NCBI GenBank assembly: GCA_001557505.1
Contig: LSAX01000005.1
Coordinates: forward strand, 1,426,001 to 1,490,000
Direction of reading: 5' to 3'
Length of the DNA stretch: 64,000 bases
From: Reticulascus tulasneorum
Taxonomy: Eukaryota; Ascomycota; Sordariomycetes; Glomerellales; Reticulascaceae
A program made the position numbers and the translations under genes. The notes under the pieces were generated by a model that saw only the letters and a program-made list of their open reading frames with translations, searched no databases and was not told the DNA's origin. Positions 48,932 through 60,660 of this stretch are shown in pieces (position 1 is the stretch's first letter; every line of letters starts with the position of its first letter).

Positions 48932-51900
48932 ATGGTGAGACGCTTCGTGCCCCGCCGTGTAGCCTCATCCCACTGACCGTCGCCATCTTTTTTTCGCAGG
49001 GTATCTCACGACGTCCCAAGGACAAATCCAGCCGAAATGCCCAAGCTGGATCCTCTGGGGCCCAGGCCGGAGGCGGCGGCAAGCCGAAGAAGGCCACCTA
49101 CGAAGTCACCAAGAAGAAGGAGATTGGTGTTTCGGATCTGACACTGCTCAGCAAAGTGTCCAACGAGGCCATTAACGAGAACTTGAAGAAGCGATTCGAA
49201 GGCGCCGAGATTTACACATACATTGGCCATGTGTTGGTGTCCGTCAATCCCTTCCGGGACCTCGGCATCTACACCGATCAAGTCTTGGAGAGCTACAAGG
49301 GGAAGAACCGTCTCGAGATGCCGCCGCACGTGTTCGCTATTGCCGAATCCTCGTACTATAACATGAAGGCGTACAAGGAAAACCAGTGCGTCATCATCTC
49401 GGGAGAGTCGGGCGCTGGCAAGACGGAAGCCGCCAAGCGCATCATGCAGTACATCGCGAACGTATCCGGAGGAGAGTCGGGCGACATCAAGGAGATCAAG
49501 GACATGGTGCTGGCAACCAATCCGCTGTTGGAGTCTTTCGGAAATGCGAAGACGCTGAGAAACAACAACTCATCCCGCTTCGGCAAGTACCTGCAGATTT
49601 ACTTCAATACGGTGGGCGAGCCTATCGGTGCGGACATCACCAACTATCTGCTCGAGAAGTCGAGAGTGGTGGGCCAGATCACGAACGAACGAAACTTCCA
49701 CATATTCTACCAGTTCACAAAGGGAGCGACCGCGGAGCAGAGAAGGAATTATGGAATCCAGACTCCGGAGACGTACGTGTACACAAGTAGATCCAAGTGC
49801 CTTGACGTCGACGGCATCGACGATCTGGCGGATTTCCAAGAGACGCTCGATGCGATGAGGGTTATTGGACTGAGTGCAGACGAACAGAACGAGATCCTCC
49901 GCATGTTAGCCGCTGTCCTGTGGACCGGAAATATCCAGTTCCAGGAAGACCAGGATGGTTATGCCGCCGTCGTGGACCAGTCGGTCGTCGAGTTTTTGGC
50001 GTATCTGCTCGAAGTAAAGCCCGCCCAGCTCATCAACGCCATCACGATCCGAATCTTGACGCCCCGAAATGGCGAGGTCATCGAATCGCCAGCCAACCCC
50101 GCTCAAGCTATCGCGACGCGGGACGCCCTAGCCAAGGCCATCTACAACAACCTTTTTGATTGGATCGTGGAGCGCATCAACAAGTCCCTGAAATCGAGAC
50201 AGGCCACGACTAATACTATTGGTATTCTCGACATCTACGGGTTTGAGATTTTCGAGAAGAACAGCTTCGAGCAGCTCTGCATCAACTACGTCAACGAGAA
50301 GCTGCAACAAATCTTCATCCAGCTGACCCTCAAGGCCGAGCAGGAAGAGTACACCCGCGAACAGATCCAGTGGACACCCATCAAGTACTTTGATAACAAG
50401 GTCGTGTGTGACCTGATCGAGTCGATTCGGCCGCCAGGCGTCTTCTCTGCCATGAAGGATGCTACCAAGACAGCGCATGCGGATCCCGCCGCCTGCGACC
50501 GCACCTTCATGCAGAGCATCAACGGCATGTCGAATGCGCATCTGACGCCCCGCCAAGGCAGCTTCATCATCAAGCACTACGCTGGTGATGTGAGCTACAC
50601 CACCGAAGGTATCACGGACAAGAACAAGGATCTGCTGCTCAAGGGCCTGCTCAACCTGTTCCAAGTCAGCAGCAACAAATTTGTCCACAACCTATTCCCT
50701 AATCAGGTAGACCAGGACAACCGGAAACAGCCGCCCTCAGCAGGTGATCGAATCAGGGTTTCTGCGAATGCTTTAGTCGAGACTCTGATGAAGTGCCAGC
50801 CGTCTTACATTCGAACGATCAAGCCGAACGAGAACAAGTCGCCTACCGAATATAACGTTCCCAATGTTCTCCATCAAATCAAGTATCTTGGATTGCAAGA
50901 GAACGTTCGAATTCGTCGCGCCGGGTTTGCATATCGCCAATCTTTTGAAAAATTTGTCGACCGATTTTTCCTGCTGTCACCTGCAACTTCGTATGCCGGC
51001 GAGTACACATGGCAGGGGTCTTACGAAGCCGCTGTAAAGCAGATTCTGAAGGACACCAGCATACCCAAGGAAGAGTGGCAGATGGGCACCACAAAGGCAT
51101 TCATCAAGTCACCCGAAACACTATTCGCCTTGGAACACATGCGAGATAGATACTGGCATAACATGGCCACCCGTATCCAGAGAATGTGGAGAGCGTACCT
51201 GGCATACCGAGCAGAGTCGGCCACACGAATCCAGAGATTCTGGAGGAAGAAGAGGACAGGCGCGGAGTACCTGCAGCTGCGCGACCAAGGACACAGGGTT
51301 TTGCAAGGCAGAAAAGAGAGGCGGCGGTTCAGCTTGCTTGGCTCACGCAGGTTCCTCGGCGACTATCTTGGAATCAACGCCAGCACCGGACCGGGATCGC
51401 AAATCCGGAATGCTACAGGAATCTCCAGCAACGAGAAAGCCATCTTTTCGTGCCGCGGCGAGATTCTGGAAGCGAAGTTCGGACGTTCTAGCAAGCCCAG
51501 CCCCCGAACGCTTATCGTTACCAGCAGCAAGTTCTACATTGTTGCGCAGTTGCTAGTCGGCGGCCAGCCTCAAATCTCCGTCGAGAAGGCGATACCACTC
51601 GGGGCTATCAAGTTCATTGGCGCATCCACCTCTCGTGATGACTGGTTCTCACTAGGTATTGGGTCGCCACAGGAGGCCGACCCGCTCCTGAACTGCATAT
51701 TAAAGACCGAGATGTTCACTCAAATGCAGCGAGTCATGCCTGGCGGCTTCAACCTGAAGATTGCGGAGGCTATCGAGTATGCCAAGAAGCCCGGCAAGAT
51801 GCAGATGGTCAAGGTTCTCAAAGACTCGCAACAGCCAGTTGATTACTACAAGAGTGGCGCGGTCCATACGCAGCGAGGAGAGCCTCCAAACTCTCAGTCT

Positions 51901-52718
51901 CGACCCACACCGAAGGGAAAGCCAGTTCCACCTCGGCCCATCACCCGCGGGAAGCTCATCAAACCTGGCGGTCCCGGCGGACGGCCTTCTAGAGTCACCA
52001 CGACGAGCAGAAAGCCGCAGCCTAGACCTGGTGCGACCAATACCGCGCGGACTGGGCCTAGCCTTAATCCTCAACCAGCTGCAGCCATCTCCCACGCCAT
52101 CCCCAATCATACGAGGACGCAAGCGGCGAATACTGGAGTTGCGAGGGTACCTCCGCCCCCACCACCGAGTGCTCCACCAGCGAAGGCAAAGATCATGGCC
52201 AAGGTCCTGTATGACTTTGACGGACAGAAGGAGAACGAACTCTCTATCAAGGCGGGCGAGCTGATCGAGGTTGTTCAGAAGGAACAAAATGGTGAGTGCC
52301 AATGGACATCAACTGAGCGATTTGTGCTAACTGTGTCAAAGGTTGGTGGCTAGCTAAGAACCCGGCTGGGCAAGCCTGGATCCCGGCAGCTTACGTGGAA
52401 GAGCAAGCACAGGCACCACCGCCAGCTCCAGCCCCAGCCCCAAGGGCCCCGCCTCCACCTCCATCGCATAACGGAACGCCTGGCGCCGCACGTGGAAAGC
52501 CCACCCCTCCACAGCCACCCGTCAAGCGTCCGGCCGCAGGTCGAAAGCCAGCCTCTCTACAACCGCGCGACTCCGGTATGAGCTTGAACGGAGCTAGTGG
52601 CTCTGACAATAGCCGGAGCAACACACCGACACCAAGTCTGGCCGGCAGCTTGGCGGATGCCTTGTTAGCGAGGAAGAATGCCATGCAGAAGAAGGATGAC
52701 AACGATGACGACTGGTGA
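48932..52718 (+). CDS. myo1: Class I myosin (fungal MyoA/Myo1)
   Basis: Three exons: a tiny one holding only the ATG (48932-48934), then 49000-52291 and 52342-52718, giving 1223 residues. It is the actin motor of endocytic patches and is needed for polarised tip growth. Seen in order: N-terminal basic segment ([11 protein letters not shown]), motor head with P-loop [12 protein letters not shown] (about 136), switch and actin-binding segments to about 730, two IQ motifs ([27 protein letters not shown]), a TH1 membrane-binding tail, a Pro-rich TH2 region, an SH3 domain that crosses the last intron ([30 protein letters not shown]) and a C-terminal acidic NDDDDW-like tail that binds Arp2/3. The TEDS-rule position appears to be Glu360 rather than Ser/Thr. 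The start follows the conserved MGISRR reading across the 65-bp first intron. Confidence 0.96.
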
Positions 52719-53045
52719 TTACGGCCGGAGGCATCGCGGGAACTGGGGTTACGATTTCTGATGTCATGTTTAACGAAAATTGCTCCTCTGCTACGACTCT
52801 ACTGGGTTGTGGTGGTTGAAATCATGTTTTAGACGGATTGATACGTGTGTTTATCCTTGCCTACAGGATCAGGGCAACCCGGACTGAGGGAAGGGAGATC
52901 GGTCCAGATTCTTTGTCCCCTTGCACGGTAAAGACGCCGAGTACAGATGGGATCCGCCTCAGAGGATGGCCCTCCTTCTTGAGGCTCGGCTGTTGGTTTA
53001 CCTAGACTTGGTTTTGAACTGCTCAAAAATATTTACATCTGCCCC
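52719..53045. other. Convergent intergenic gap
   Basis: About 330 bp between the ends of the myosin and palmitoyltransferase genes, expected to contain both 3' UTRs; nothing else seen. Confidence 0.4.
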
Positions 53046-54383
53046 TTAATCGTCCCCGTCCTTGCTGAGCACTTTTCTTCGCCGAAGAAGTTCTGCCAAT
53101 GGTACATCGTCATCATTGTCCACAGCCTGCGTGTCCGGGATGATGTCCTCGGCATCCTCGTCCACCCCATAGTCGCCTAATCTATCGCCGTCCGAATTGA
53201 CCCAGCCCGGTTTCCCGTCTAACCCTGTTTCGTAGTCGTTGTCATCAAACATGTCGTAGTCATCCACCTCTTCCAGCTCCGCCATCAGCCGCGAGCGTTG
53301 GCCCTCCCACCGCTTCATGTCTGCCGCCTGCCGTGCCTTGAAGGCTGCCACTTCGTCATCGGGGCTGGTGTAGCGTATCTGAATATCCTCCGCGTTGCCC
53401 CGTGCTCCGGGCCACCTGGATCCGTGCACCGAGCGACGAAGTTTCTCCGGGTCGAGCGGTGGCCACATGCCTTCCGTCGTATTGAACCCGTTCTCTTCCC
53501 AGGTCCAGCCCACACCCTTCCCATCTTTAGCAACGGTGGGGTTTCCGGCGAAGGGGAAGAACCACATCAGGAAATTCGATGTCCCCATTCCCTGCGCAAG
53601 GTTCGCATATATGCCAAGATCGTACGGGAACTCAACTTTCTCGAGCCGCACCTTCTTCCCGTCCGGCCCGATCATGCTCCACCAGTCCCTCCCACCACCC
53701 CGGGCACTCACGGCCTCGTGCCGCTCGACCTCCCAGCCCTCGATCATGGTTATGTTCAATACCCAGTTTCTGACGGTCGAAACGAGAAGAATGAGTAGGG
53801 CGAGGGTGACGAAGAAGCCGACGATGGAGAGGAAAGTCAGATGAACGAGTGCGGGCAGGCTGGGGCCAAGGTAGGCGGGGAGGGCTCGGGCATCCCAGAG
53901 GGCGTGGAAGCGTTGAAAGATGAAGTAGGCTAGTGTCCACAAGGAGAGGTTCGTGTAAACGAGGAAGCGGACGAAGTGCGGGAAGGTGGTCATGGAGACG
54001 CAGTTCGCTGTCCAGGGGCAGTGGTGGTCCATCTTCGGTATGCATCGTTTGCAATGCTTGCAGTGGTGAGCCCGCGGGGGTTTCGGGGCCGAGCATTTCT
54101 TGCACCATCGGACCAGAACGTCATCGGCATCAGGGACTTCGATCACTTTGTCGGCGAAGAGGTACTCGCCGGACGAAACGGTGCATGCCTTATAATATGT
54201 CCACCACAGACAGAGGAGGAGGACGTTGAAGACGATGGTCTCTTGCCGGGATAGGGGACCCGGGGCTAGGTCTCTGGCGACGGCAAAGAGCCATTGCGAA
54301 GTGTAGCCTAGAAAGGAGACGAGGAGGCAGACGCCCGGGACGGCGATTCTCTTGATTATCGGCGCTTCGTTAAAACCTGCCAT
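53046..54383 (-). CDS. pfa4: Palmitoyltransferase PFA4 (DHHC protein)
   Basis: An intronless 445-residue integral membrane enzyme that attaches palmitate to cysteines of target proteins. Four hydrophobic helices are seen: about 13-35, 48-66, 136-160 and 178-205. The Cys-rich domain between helices 2 and 3 has the form CxxCxxxxPPRAHHCKHCKRC followed by DHHCPWTANCVSM, with the active DHHC at 119-122. Helix topology, a TTxE-like polar C-terminal part and the acidic end (DDDVPLAELLRRRKVLSKDGDD) fit the fungal PFA4 group. In yeast Pfa4 acts in the ER and is needed for export of the chitin synthase Chs3; the same role here is inference. Its 3' end converges on the myosin-I gene. Confidence 0.93.
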   Translation of the reverse strand: MAGFNEAPIIKRIAVPGVCLLVSFLGYTSQWLFAVARDLAPGPLSRQETIVFNVLLLCLWWTYYKACTVSSGEYLFADKVIEVPDADDVLVRWCKKCSAPKPPRAHHCKHCKRCIPKMDHHCPWTANCVSMTTFPHFVRFLVYTNLSLWTLAYFIFQRFHALWDARALPAYLGPSLPALVHLTFLSIVGFFVTLALLILLVSTVRNWVLNITMIEGWEVERHEAVSARGGGRDWWSMIGPDGKKVRLEKVEFPYDLGIYANLAQGMGTSNFLMWFFPFAGNPTVAKDGKGVGWTWEENGFNTTEGMWPPLDPEKLRRSVHGSRWPGARGNAEDIQIRYTSPDDEVAAFKARQAADMKRWEGQRSRLMAELEEVDDYDMFDDNDYETGLDGKPGWVNSDGDRLGDYGVDEDAEDIIPDTQAVDNDDDVPLAELLRRRKVLSKDGDD

Positions 54384-55150
54384 TGCGCCATGAGGGTTGA
54401 ATGTGCGAAGTCCGTACTCCGGAAAGAGCGGGCTGTGGGGTTTTTTTTTTCGTAGGTCGTCGGGTGATGTCAGCGCAGGTTCCGGAGCTTGACGCGTTAG
54501 CGGACGCGTTTCAGCGGTTTAATTGGCTTACGTAAGGGCTGTCTGACCCCCTATTGCCTGAAGTAAGCATCCGACAAAGGATCTAATCCCGAACGTCGAG
54601 TGGGATGGGGAACCGACGACTCGAGCCTCAATTGAAGAAAAAGAATCCGTGCCTGCTCGATACCCCGATGCCGCAGCAGACTACCGATCGCGCATTCTGA
54701 TGAGGTCGTTTGAGTTGATGGAGAATTGTCTGAATTAATAGGTCCGCTCGAGTCAGTGGATGACGGGCAATCACCCACACGGCGCTTCTCAATGGCACAA
54801 GATGCAGGCGTTCAGCTGTCAGCTTTGTGGTACCTATGCTGTCCTGCGTCGAACTTTGGATTTATTGCGGAGTGCTAATGTCGAAATAGTGCTGTAGCTT
54901 CATTCTTATGGGTGTCTTATACCTTTGAGAGGCATTCGTTGATAGGTGAGTTTTGACAGTCTGAAAGTCACCTTATTTAAGATGTGAGAGATGCGTTGTG
55001 GAAATGTCCCAGTTATTTCCAAAACACAGTCTATGCGGCTCTCGCTCTGCATGGGCATCGTTCTAGATTTAATTTCATCACAGTACTTCTAGGAATTTGA
55101 TGACTTGCTCATTTGTCCACGTCGGAGGAGGCTAACGCTGGTCTTCGCAG
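54384..55150. promoter_or_regulatory. Divergent intergenic region; may contain the first GT90 exon
   Basis: About 770 bp upstream of both PFA4 and the GT90 gene. A T10 run lies near 54439. The unresolved first exon and ATG of the GT90 gene should be here; one phase-compatible candidate is ATG 54801 with a GTACCT donor, but it needs an intron of over 300 bp and is weak. Confidence 0.35.
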
Positions 55151-58016
55151 AAAAACCTCGTCTCTCATCCCTCCTCATCCTTTCTATATCCGGTCTCTTG
55201 GCATTCCTTGCCAGCTTCTTTTCCGCCTGGCTTCCGGGCGCCGATGGCAGATTTGGTCAGTACACCCTTCACGGAATTGATATCGGTCTTGTGCTAACAA
55301 CCTGTAGATGAAGGCTCCAAGGTCTTAAAGACGGCGCGGCCGCGACCCAACTTGCCGAATAGACCACGGAGGCTCTTCCTCCCTACTCTGGTACTGTGTA
55401 TAGTATCTCGACTCGAGGTCTTTCACAGGGTTTCAATCCAGCTTCAATGCTCAACTCCGGGGGTTGAGGTGAGAATCTAGAGGCCGCCGTCCGTTTCCAA
55501 GCTGACCGCGACAGTGCTTTCTTTGCTGTGTATTAGTGTTCTACGACATCGTCTTTGGCCGCAAAACTCGGCCGAGTGCTATCTCTGAGCCGGAGGATCC
55601 TTGGGGTTCTGTCAGCGAAGACATTCTCAACTGGTTCAAGGGTGCGAGGTTAACCCTCATTGGCAGCGTGCTTCTTTTCAACTATGCCACGTACTCGGCT
55701 GTTGGCCAAGCGCCGAGGTCGACCTTCTTCTGCTCTTCGCTGCTTGACAGTCGGGCGTCTACTCTGTTTCTTCAAGTATTTGGACTGCTGCTCGATGGAG
55801 TCATTGCGGTACTTCTCTGGCGTATTCTCGCCTGGTCCAACACCACGAAAACGCGGCTACGAACCCTAAGCTCTATTCTCCTCCTTTCTTCGTTATGTAT
55901 TAGCTTGTTATGGGTTGCCAACAGGTTACTGGCGTCCTCCGGAATCGGTCGATATCCCCCGTCATTCAAGGGCATTGGCTCGTTGTACATCTTCGACGTT
56001 GTTATCGACAGTTTTACTTTCTCGACACTCATCATTTCGTCTAGTTTTCTGGTATCCGAAACGAATCCTCTGACGCCTGTGAGTATCATCACGTTTTTGT
56101 GCGGATTTCTGGCGTCTTTACAGAACATCGCGAGGTTGGGGACGTGGCGTATGCAATCAAAATCTGCAGCTCTTGTTCCGCTGTACCTGCTATCGGTAGG
56201 CTTTAGCATTTTTCTGTACGCCAGCAACATGCGATCGGTGGTCTACATTCGGCGCGTGTTTGTTCTTCTCCTCTTAGCGGGAGTATTAGTTGGAATGACC
56301 ACCTACACCCTCCTCATAACGCAGACAGTAGACCGCCATCCTCTCGACAAGCTCATCTACGATACTCGCGTGGAGGCTGACCGGTGGTTACGCCACGCGA
56401 CAGTGAGCGACAGCGTGCGTGTGGCCGTCAAAGAATACCAAGAGCGGCACCATGGACGGGATCCTCCCCCAAATTTCGACAAGTGGTACGAGTTTGCTAA
56501 GGGACGGAAGTCGGTGATATTAGACCGCTTTGAACAGATCGAGAAGGATATTCTGCCGTTCTGGGGCATGAAGCCAGAACTGATACGCAAGGCGATTGAG
56601 AGCATATCCCAAGAGCCGACTATTGTTATACTAACTATCCGTGAGGGAAGGGTATCTCACGATGTTGTGGGCGACGAACGTCATCAGCAAGTTCTGAGCA
56701 ATCTGGTCCAGATGATTCAGGGGTTTGTCGACTCTCTACCAGACATGGACCTACCGATAAACCTGATCGATCAGCCGCGGGTGCTGACGCCGTGGTCTGA
56801 TATCAATCGGTTTACCAAGTCAGGACGGAGCAAAACATTTGGTCTCCTGTCTCGGCGCTCAGAAGAGACGGCCGACGCACATAACGAAACGGATCGCAGA
56901 GACGTGCCTAGCAAACCAAGAGCAAAGGTACCCGGAGATGAACTCGAGCTGACGTACACTTCGGCCGATGCCCTGCGAGAAATGGAGGCCTTGGCTTGCC
57001 CAGCGGGATCTCTTGGCAGATCTGGGGTGCATTGGAACAGCCGTGATTTGTGCTCCGCTTGCACCGCCCCTTACTCGCAAGGACAGTTTCTGACGAACTG
57101 GGCCCGCTCGCAAGACTTATGTGCACAGCCCGACATCACTCGGCTGCATAGTTTCCACTTGTCGCCTCCGTGGTTGGCCCCCTTGCAAGATTTGATACCG
57201 ATCTTCAGCAGGTCCAAGCCGGAGGGCTTCAACGACATTCTTATACCCTTGACCCGTCCAACCGACGACAAGCCGGATTGGGCCTTCGACTTCAATGCCC
57301 GGAAGGACGCGCTCTTCTGGAGGGGGAGGCTAGGAAACAGGCCTATAAGCCAGCAAGCTCTCCGTGGAAACCACAAGCATCGCGTCGTGCACTTGGTCAA
57401 CAATGCTACCGCCTTGGACGAGGTTACGCTGATGCTGCCGACCGCTAGCAACAAAAACAAGATCGGCTACGAAACGGCCCATACCATTGAGGCAAACTCC
57501 GCCCTCCCATTCGATATCGGCATCTCAGACTACTCGACGTGCGTCGGCCTGCACTGTGCCATCACCGCCGCCGAATTCGGCCAAAAGGGAGACTCGGAGC
57601 CTCTCCATAACCGCTACGTCTTGCTCCTAGACGAGAACGACCAGCCCCCTCTCCAGCTTCTTCGCACTCTCCGCTCTTCTAGCGTTCCCTTCGTCTCCTC
57701 CATTTTCAAGGAATGGTATACCGAACGCCTGATGCCGTGGATCCACTTTGTGCCCATTGACCTGCGTTTCCACGCGCTGCACAGCACGCTTGCGTACTTT
57801 GTGGGCCTCAAGGGTCGGGGTAAGGTGAACGGGCGGGATGTAGACCTCGACGGGAGGCTGGAGGATGCGCGGTGGATCGCAAATCAGGGCAGGATATGGG
57901 CCGACAAGGCGATACGGAGGGAGGATATGGAGGTGTATTTGTTTCGACTGCTGCTCGAGTGGGGGAGAGTTATCAATGAGGACCGGGACAAAATTGGGTT
58001 TCGGTTGGGCAAGTAG
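55151..58016 (+). CDS. Multi-pass membrane glycosyltransferase, CAP10/GT90 family (5' end unresolved)
   Basis: Visible exons are 55151-55255, 55308-55468 and 55515-58016, with introns of 52 and 46 bp. The acceptor at 55514 (CGACAG) was chosen because it restores the frame through CFLCCVLVFYDIV. The exon before 55151 and the ATG are not identified; the frame continues upstream without an ATG to 55105. The N-terminal third has about eight hydrophobic helices (LSSLLILSISGLLAFLASFF, later LLLDGVIAVLLWRIL and others). The C-terminal half is a CAP10 domain: FDFNARKDALFWRGRLGNR, HRYVLL-like RYVLLLDENDQPP, PFVSSIFKEWYTERLMPWIHFVPI and the terminal W-A-D-K-A segment. Members of this group include the cryptococcal xylosyltransferase Cxt1 and capsule-associated CAP10. 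It probably adds sugar in the Golgi to glycans or lipids; donor and acceptor are unknown. Confidence 0.82.
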
Positions 58017-58201
58017 GGTGCCTAGTGGAATATAAGGATGTACCATAGGTTAATGGAAAGATATCACGTTGTACGATGACGCTAAGCCAGAGATGCTTGT
58101 GCAGCCTCCAACCGTTCACACATTCAAGAAACGAAATTAAGCATTAAAATGTGTATCTAGCACAGCGCAGCAGTGAATTATCAAGACCTTAGCCAAAGGC
58201 C

Positions 58202-59103
58202 TCAACCCCGACGACGAGTCGTGGGGCCCGCCTTCTTCGGCGTAGAAGTGGATGAGCCAGACGTGGCACCCACCGGGACCTCCTTCTGCTTGCCCTTAGC
58301 CTTCTTGGACGGAGTGTTCCAGTAGTAGACCATCTGCGAAGCCAAGACGGCGTTAAGCGCGAAGCCGGCCACGAACCCGTAGAGGATCAGCTTGTCGTCC
58401 ACTTCTTGCAGGGTCGTGAAGACTCGGGAGAGGGATCCGAGGAGGTAGTTGAAGACCTAGACACATTAGCATTTCAATACGGACAAGGCTGTGCAGCGTG
58501 GCTTACGGCAAAAGCGCTGAGCTGTCCGGTTCCTCCCTCCTGCCAGATGGCCGCAATCTGCGGGATCTTGCTCGCGACGCCAAGCACGCCGGCACCAGCT
58601 TGGAAGTAGCTCAGCGTCTTCATATCCACCACGTTCTCCAGGAGAAGGCTCCCCAAGCCCGCAGCCAGGCCCGCGACAAACACGCCGGCCAAGCTGGCCT
58701 TCCCGCTATAGTTGAGCACCAGGACGGTGATGACCACGTTCTGCAGCGCGATCAGCGCCGTCTCGCCGTACGTGCTGAACGGGAACCCGTTGCGGAAGTT
58801 GTACGCCAGGGACGTGAGACACGCGGCCGTCTCGAGCAGGTAGCTGAGCACGGAGACGCCCTGGGCGGATTTGGACCGGATGAGCTTGGTCATCTGCGGG
58901 ACCTTGACGATGGAGGACATGCCGACGATACCCAAGCCGAGGCCCTTGGAGATGGCGAGCTTAATGCATTCCGTGTCTTCGACGTTGATGTCGAGGAGGA
59001 GGGACTTGTAGCATGTCGGGCCGACGATGGAGATTCCCAGGTCGCGGATTGGGGCTGGCAGGTTGCGCGTTATCGGCTGGACGGCGGAGCGGATGGCGTC
59101 CAT
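58202..59103 (-). CDS. Mannose-P-dolichol utilization defect 1 (MPDU1)-like PQ-loop protein
   Basis: Two exons, 59103-58507 and 58456-58202, joined in phase across a 50-bp intron, give 283 residues. MPDU1-type proteins are ER membrane proteins needed for use of dolichol-phosphate mannose and glucose in glycan and GPI assembly. Two PQ-loop repeats are visible with the Pro-Gln pairs in SSIVKVPQMTK (near residue 70) and ASKIPQIAAIW (near 185), each within paired hydrophobic helices; about seven helices are expected. The family block CIKLAISKGLGLGIVGMSSIVKVPQ is present. The C-terminal tail is Lys/Ser/Thr-rich and may be an ER-retention or simply disordered tail. The splice joins ALSAFA to VFNYLLGS, matching family continuity. 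Confidence 0.9.
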
Positions 59104-59579
59104 TTTCGCGGTTCGAGAGGGGGGAGGGAGAAGATGGGTTTGGGTTTCGAAGTGCTTGCTGAAGATGAGAGCTATGACAAGCTTTGGAGGACTCTAGCAA
59201 GCCAACACTTAAATGCTGCTCTGAAGAAAAAAAAAGGCCAGGGAGGTTGCGACGCGGAAGCGCGGAAGCGGAAGTAAGTTTGGTGCAGTCTAATAAAAGC
59301 CCACGCGTGCAGGGATCCCGTGAGACAACGGATTATGGAGCTTGGGCCACATAGAAATTTGGCTTGTTCACTGATCAAATTGATACATGGGCTTGTAATT
59401 CGAATCTTTGCTGACTTCATGTATTACTATAGATCTACCCAGCAGAAAACCTTACTCCAGCTGTATGTGATGACGCTCCCAGAACCTGAAATGGCTCATT
59501 CTGTCGCTCAACTTAGTCTTGACTGATCGAGCTTTTGTTCTTGGCTTACTCAACAGCGTAGCCTGCTCGTTTTCGTCCT
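59104..59579. other. Intergenic, no supported gene
   Basis: About 480 bp between the MPDU1-like gene start and the chromodomain gene end; nothing recognised. Confidence 0.4.
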
Positions 59580-60660
59580 TCACATTTTGGCCTCAAACGC
59601 CTTGATGAGACCGGCGCATTTCTGGAGGTTCTTTTTTGGCTCCCATGTGTTCTCGGAAGCAGGATATCCTTTCCACTTGACCTTGTAAAGCTGCTCCATA
59701 GTTCTCTTGTCAAGGAACGTATCGATGATGCGCTCAACCTCCCATTCTTTGGAGGTCTCCTCCGCCTGATCTGGAGTCTTTCTTGGACGTCCCACAGGCC
59801 TTCCGTTCTTCTTAAAGGGTTTGGACTATATTGTGTTAAATGTGGTACTATTTAAACTGCGAGGGTAACACTGACCTGCTTTGTTGAAGTTTCCGGCTCA
59901 GTTTCGCTGCCTCTCGCGTCGGACGACCGGGTCTTTCGTTCGGAACTTACACGTTGGCGCTTGTTCGTATGAACGTTCTCCGAACTGTCACTTTTGGCAT
60001 GCAAATTTTGACGTGTCAGATGTGCCAGACGGGACGTGCCTGGACTTTCTTGGGTGGCTGATGTAGATTCCGCTGGGGCTGCCTTGGTCTTGGAAGGCCG
60101 GCCACGCTTCTTGGAAGGAGGATCTGGCTCGGGGACAGCGAGTTCTAGGATAAAGCCCTCCTCAGCCGCTGTGTTACTCTCTGATTCCCCGATCTCTGGG
60201 TTGTCTTCCGCTGGTGACATAGCAGCGTTAGACGCCATTTGAACGGTAGGAGATGTTACTGCCTCCTCCGGCTTGTGTGGTTGGTGGTCATGGAGCAGAT
60301 CTTCCGTATTGTCATCAGCTTGAGGTAAACTCAGAGATTGGGCTTCTATAACGTCTGCGGCTGGTACCGGCGTTGTCGAGTCACCTCCCTCTGACTTGCG
60401 TGGTCGGCCGCGCCTGCGTTTTGGTGGTGCCGGAACTGGGGCAGGAACGTTATCCTGATCCATGATATCCGATGCCACTAACGGCAGGGTTTCATCACCT
60501 GGGTTCTCAGTAGTGGAGATACCGTCAGAGCCGCTGTCCAGTTTTAGCAAAGTGCCGCTAGCCAGTGGAAGTCTGGGGATCCTCACATGGGATGAGATGA
60601 GGGCAGATCTTCTTCAGCCATTTCAGTCTCGCGGCCCAAGAAAACCTTGCGTACTGACAT
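59580..60660 (-). CDS. AT-hook and chromodomain protein
   Basis: Three exons, 60660-60587, 60533-59876 and 59825-59580, keep phase across introns of 53 and 50 bp and give 325 residues. The first exon starts MSVRKVFLGRETEMAEED. The N-terminal 240 residues are disordered with AT-hook cores KRRRGRPRKS and KKRGRPSKTK; a third, GRPVGRPRKTP, follows the last intron. The C-terminus is a chromodomain (about 270-322): KEWEVERIIDTFLDKRT, LYKVKWKGYP, ENTWEPKKNLQKC, with aromatic-cage candidates at the Trp of EWEVE, the Trp of VKWKG and the Trp of NTWEP. Chromodomains read methylated histone lysines, so the protein probably combines DNA and chromatin binding. There is no chromoshadow domain, so it is not HP1, and no SET domain. 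The first exon is a model from phase and splice motifs. Confidence 0.82.
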
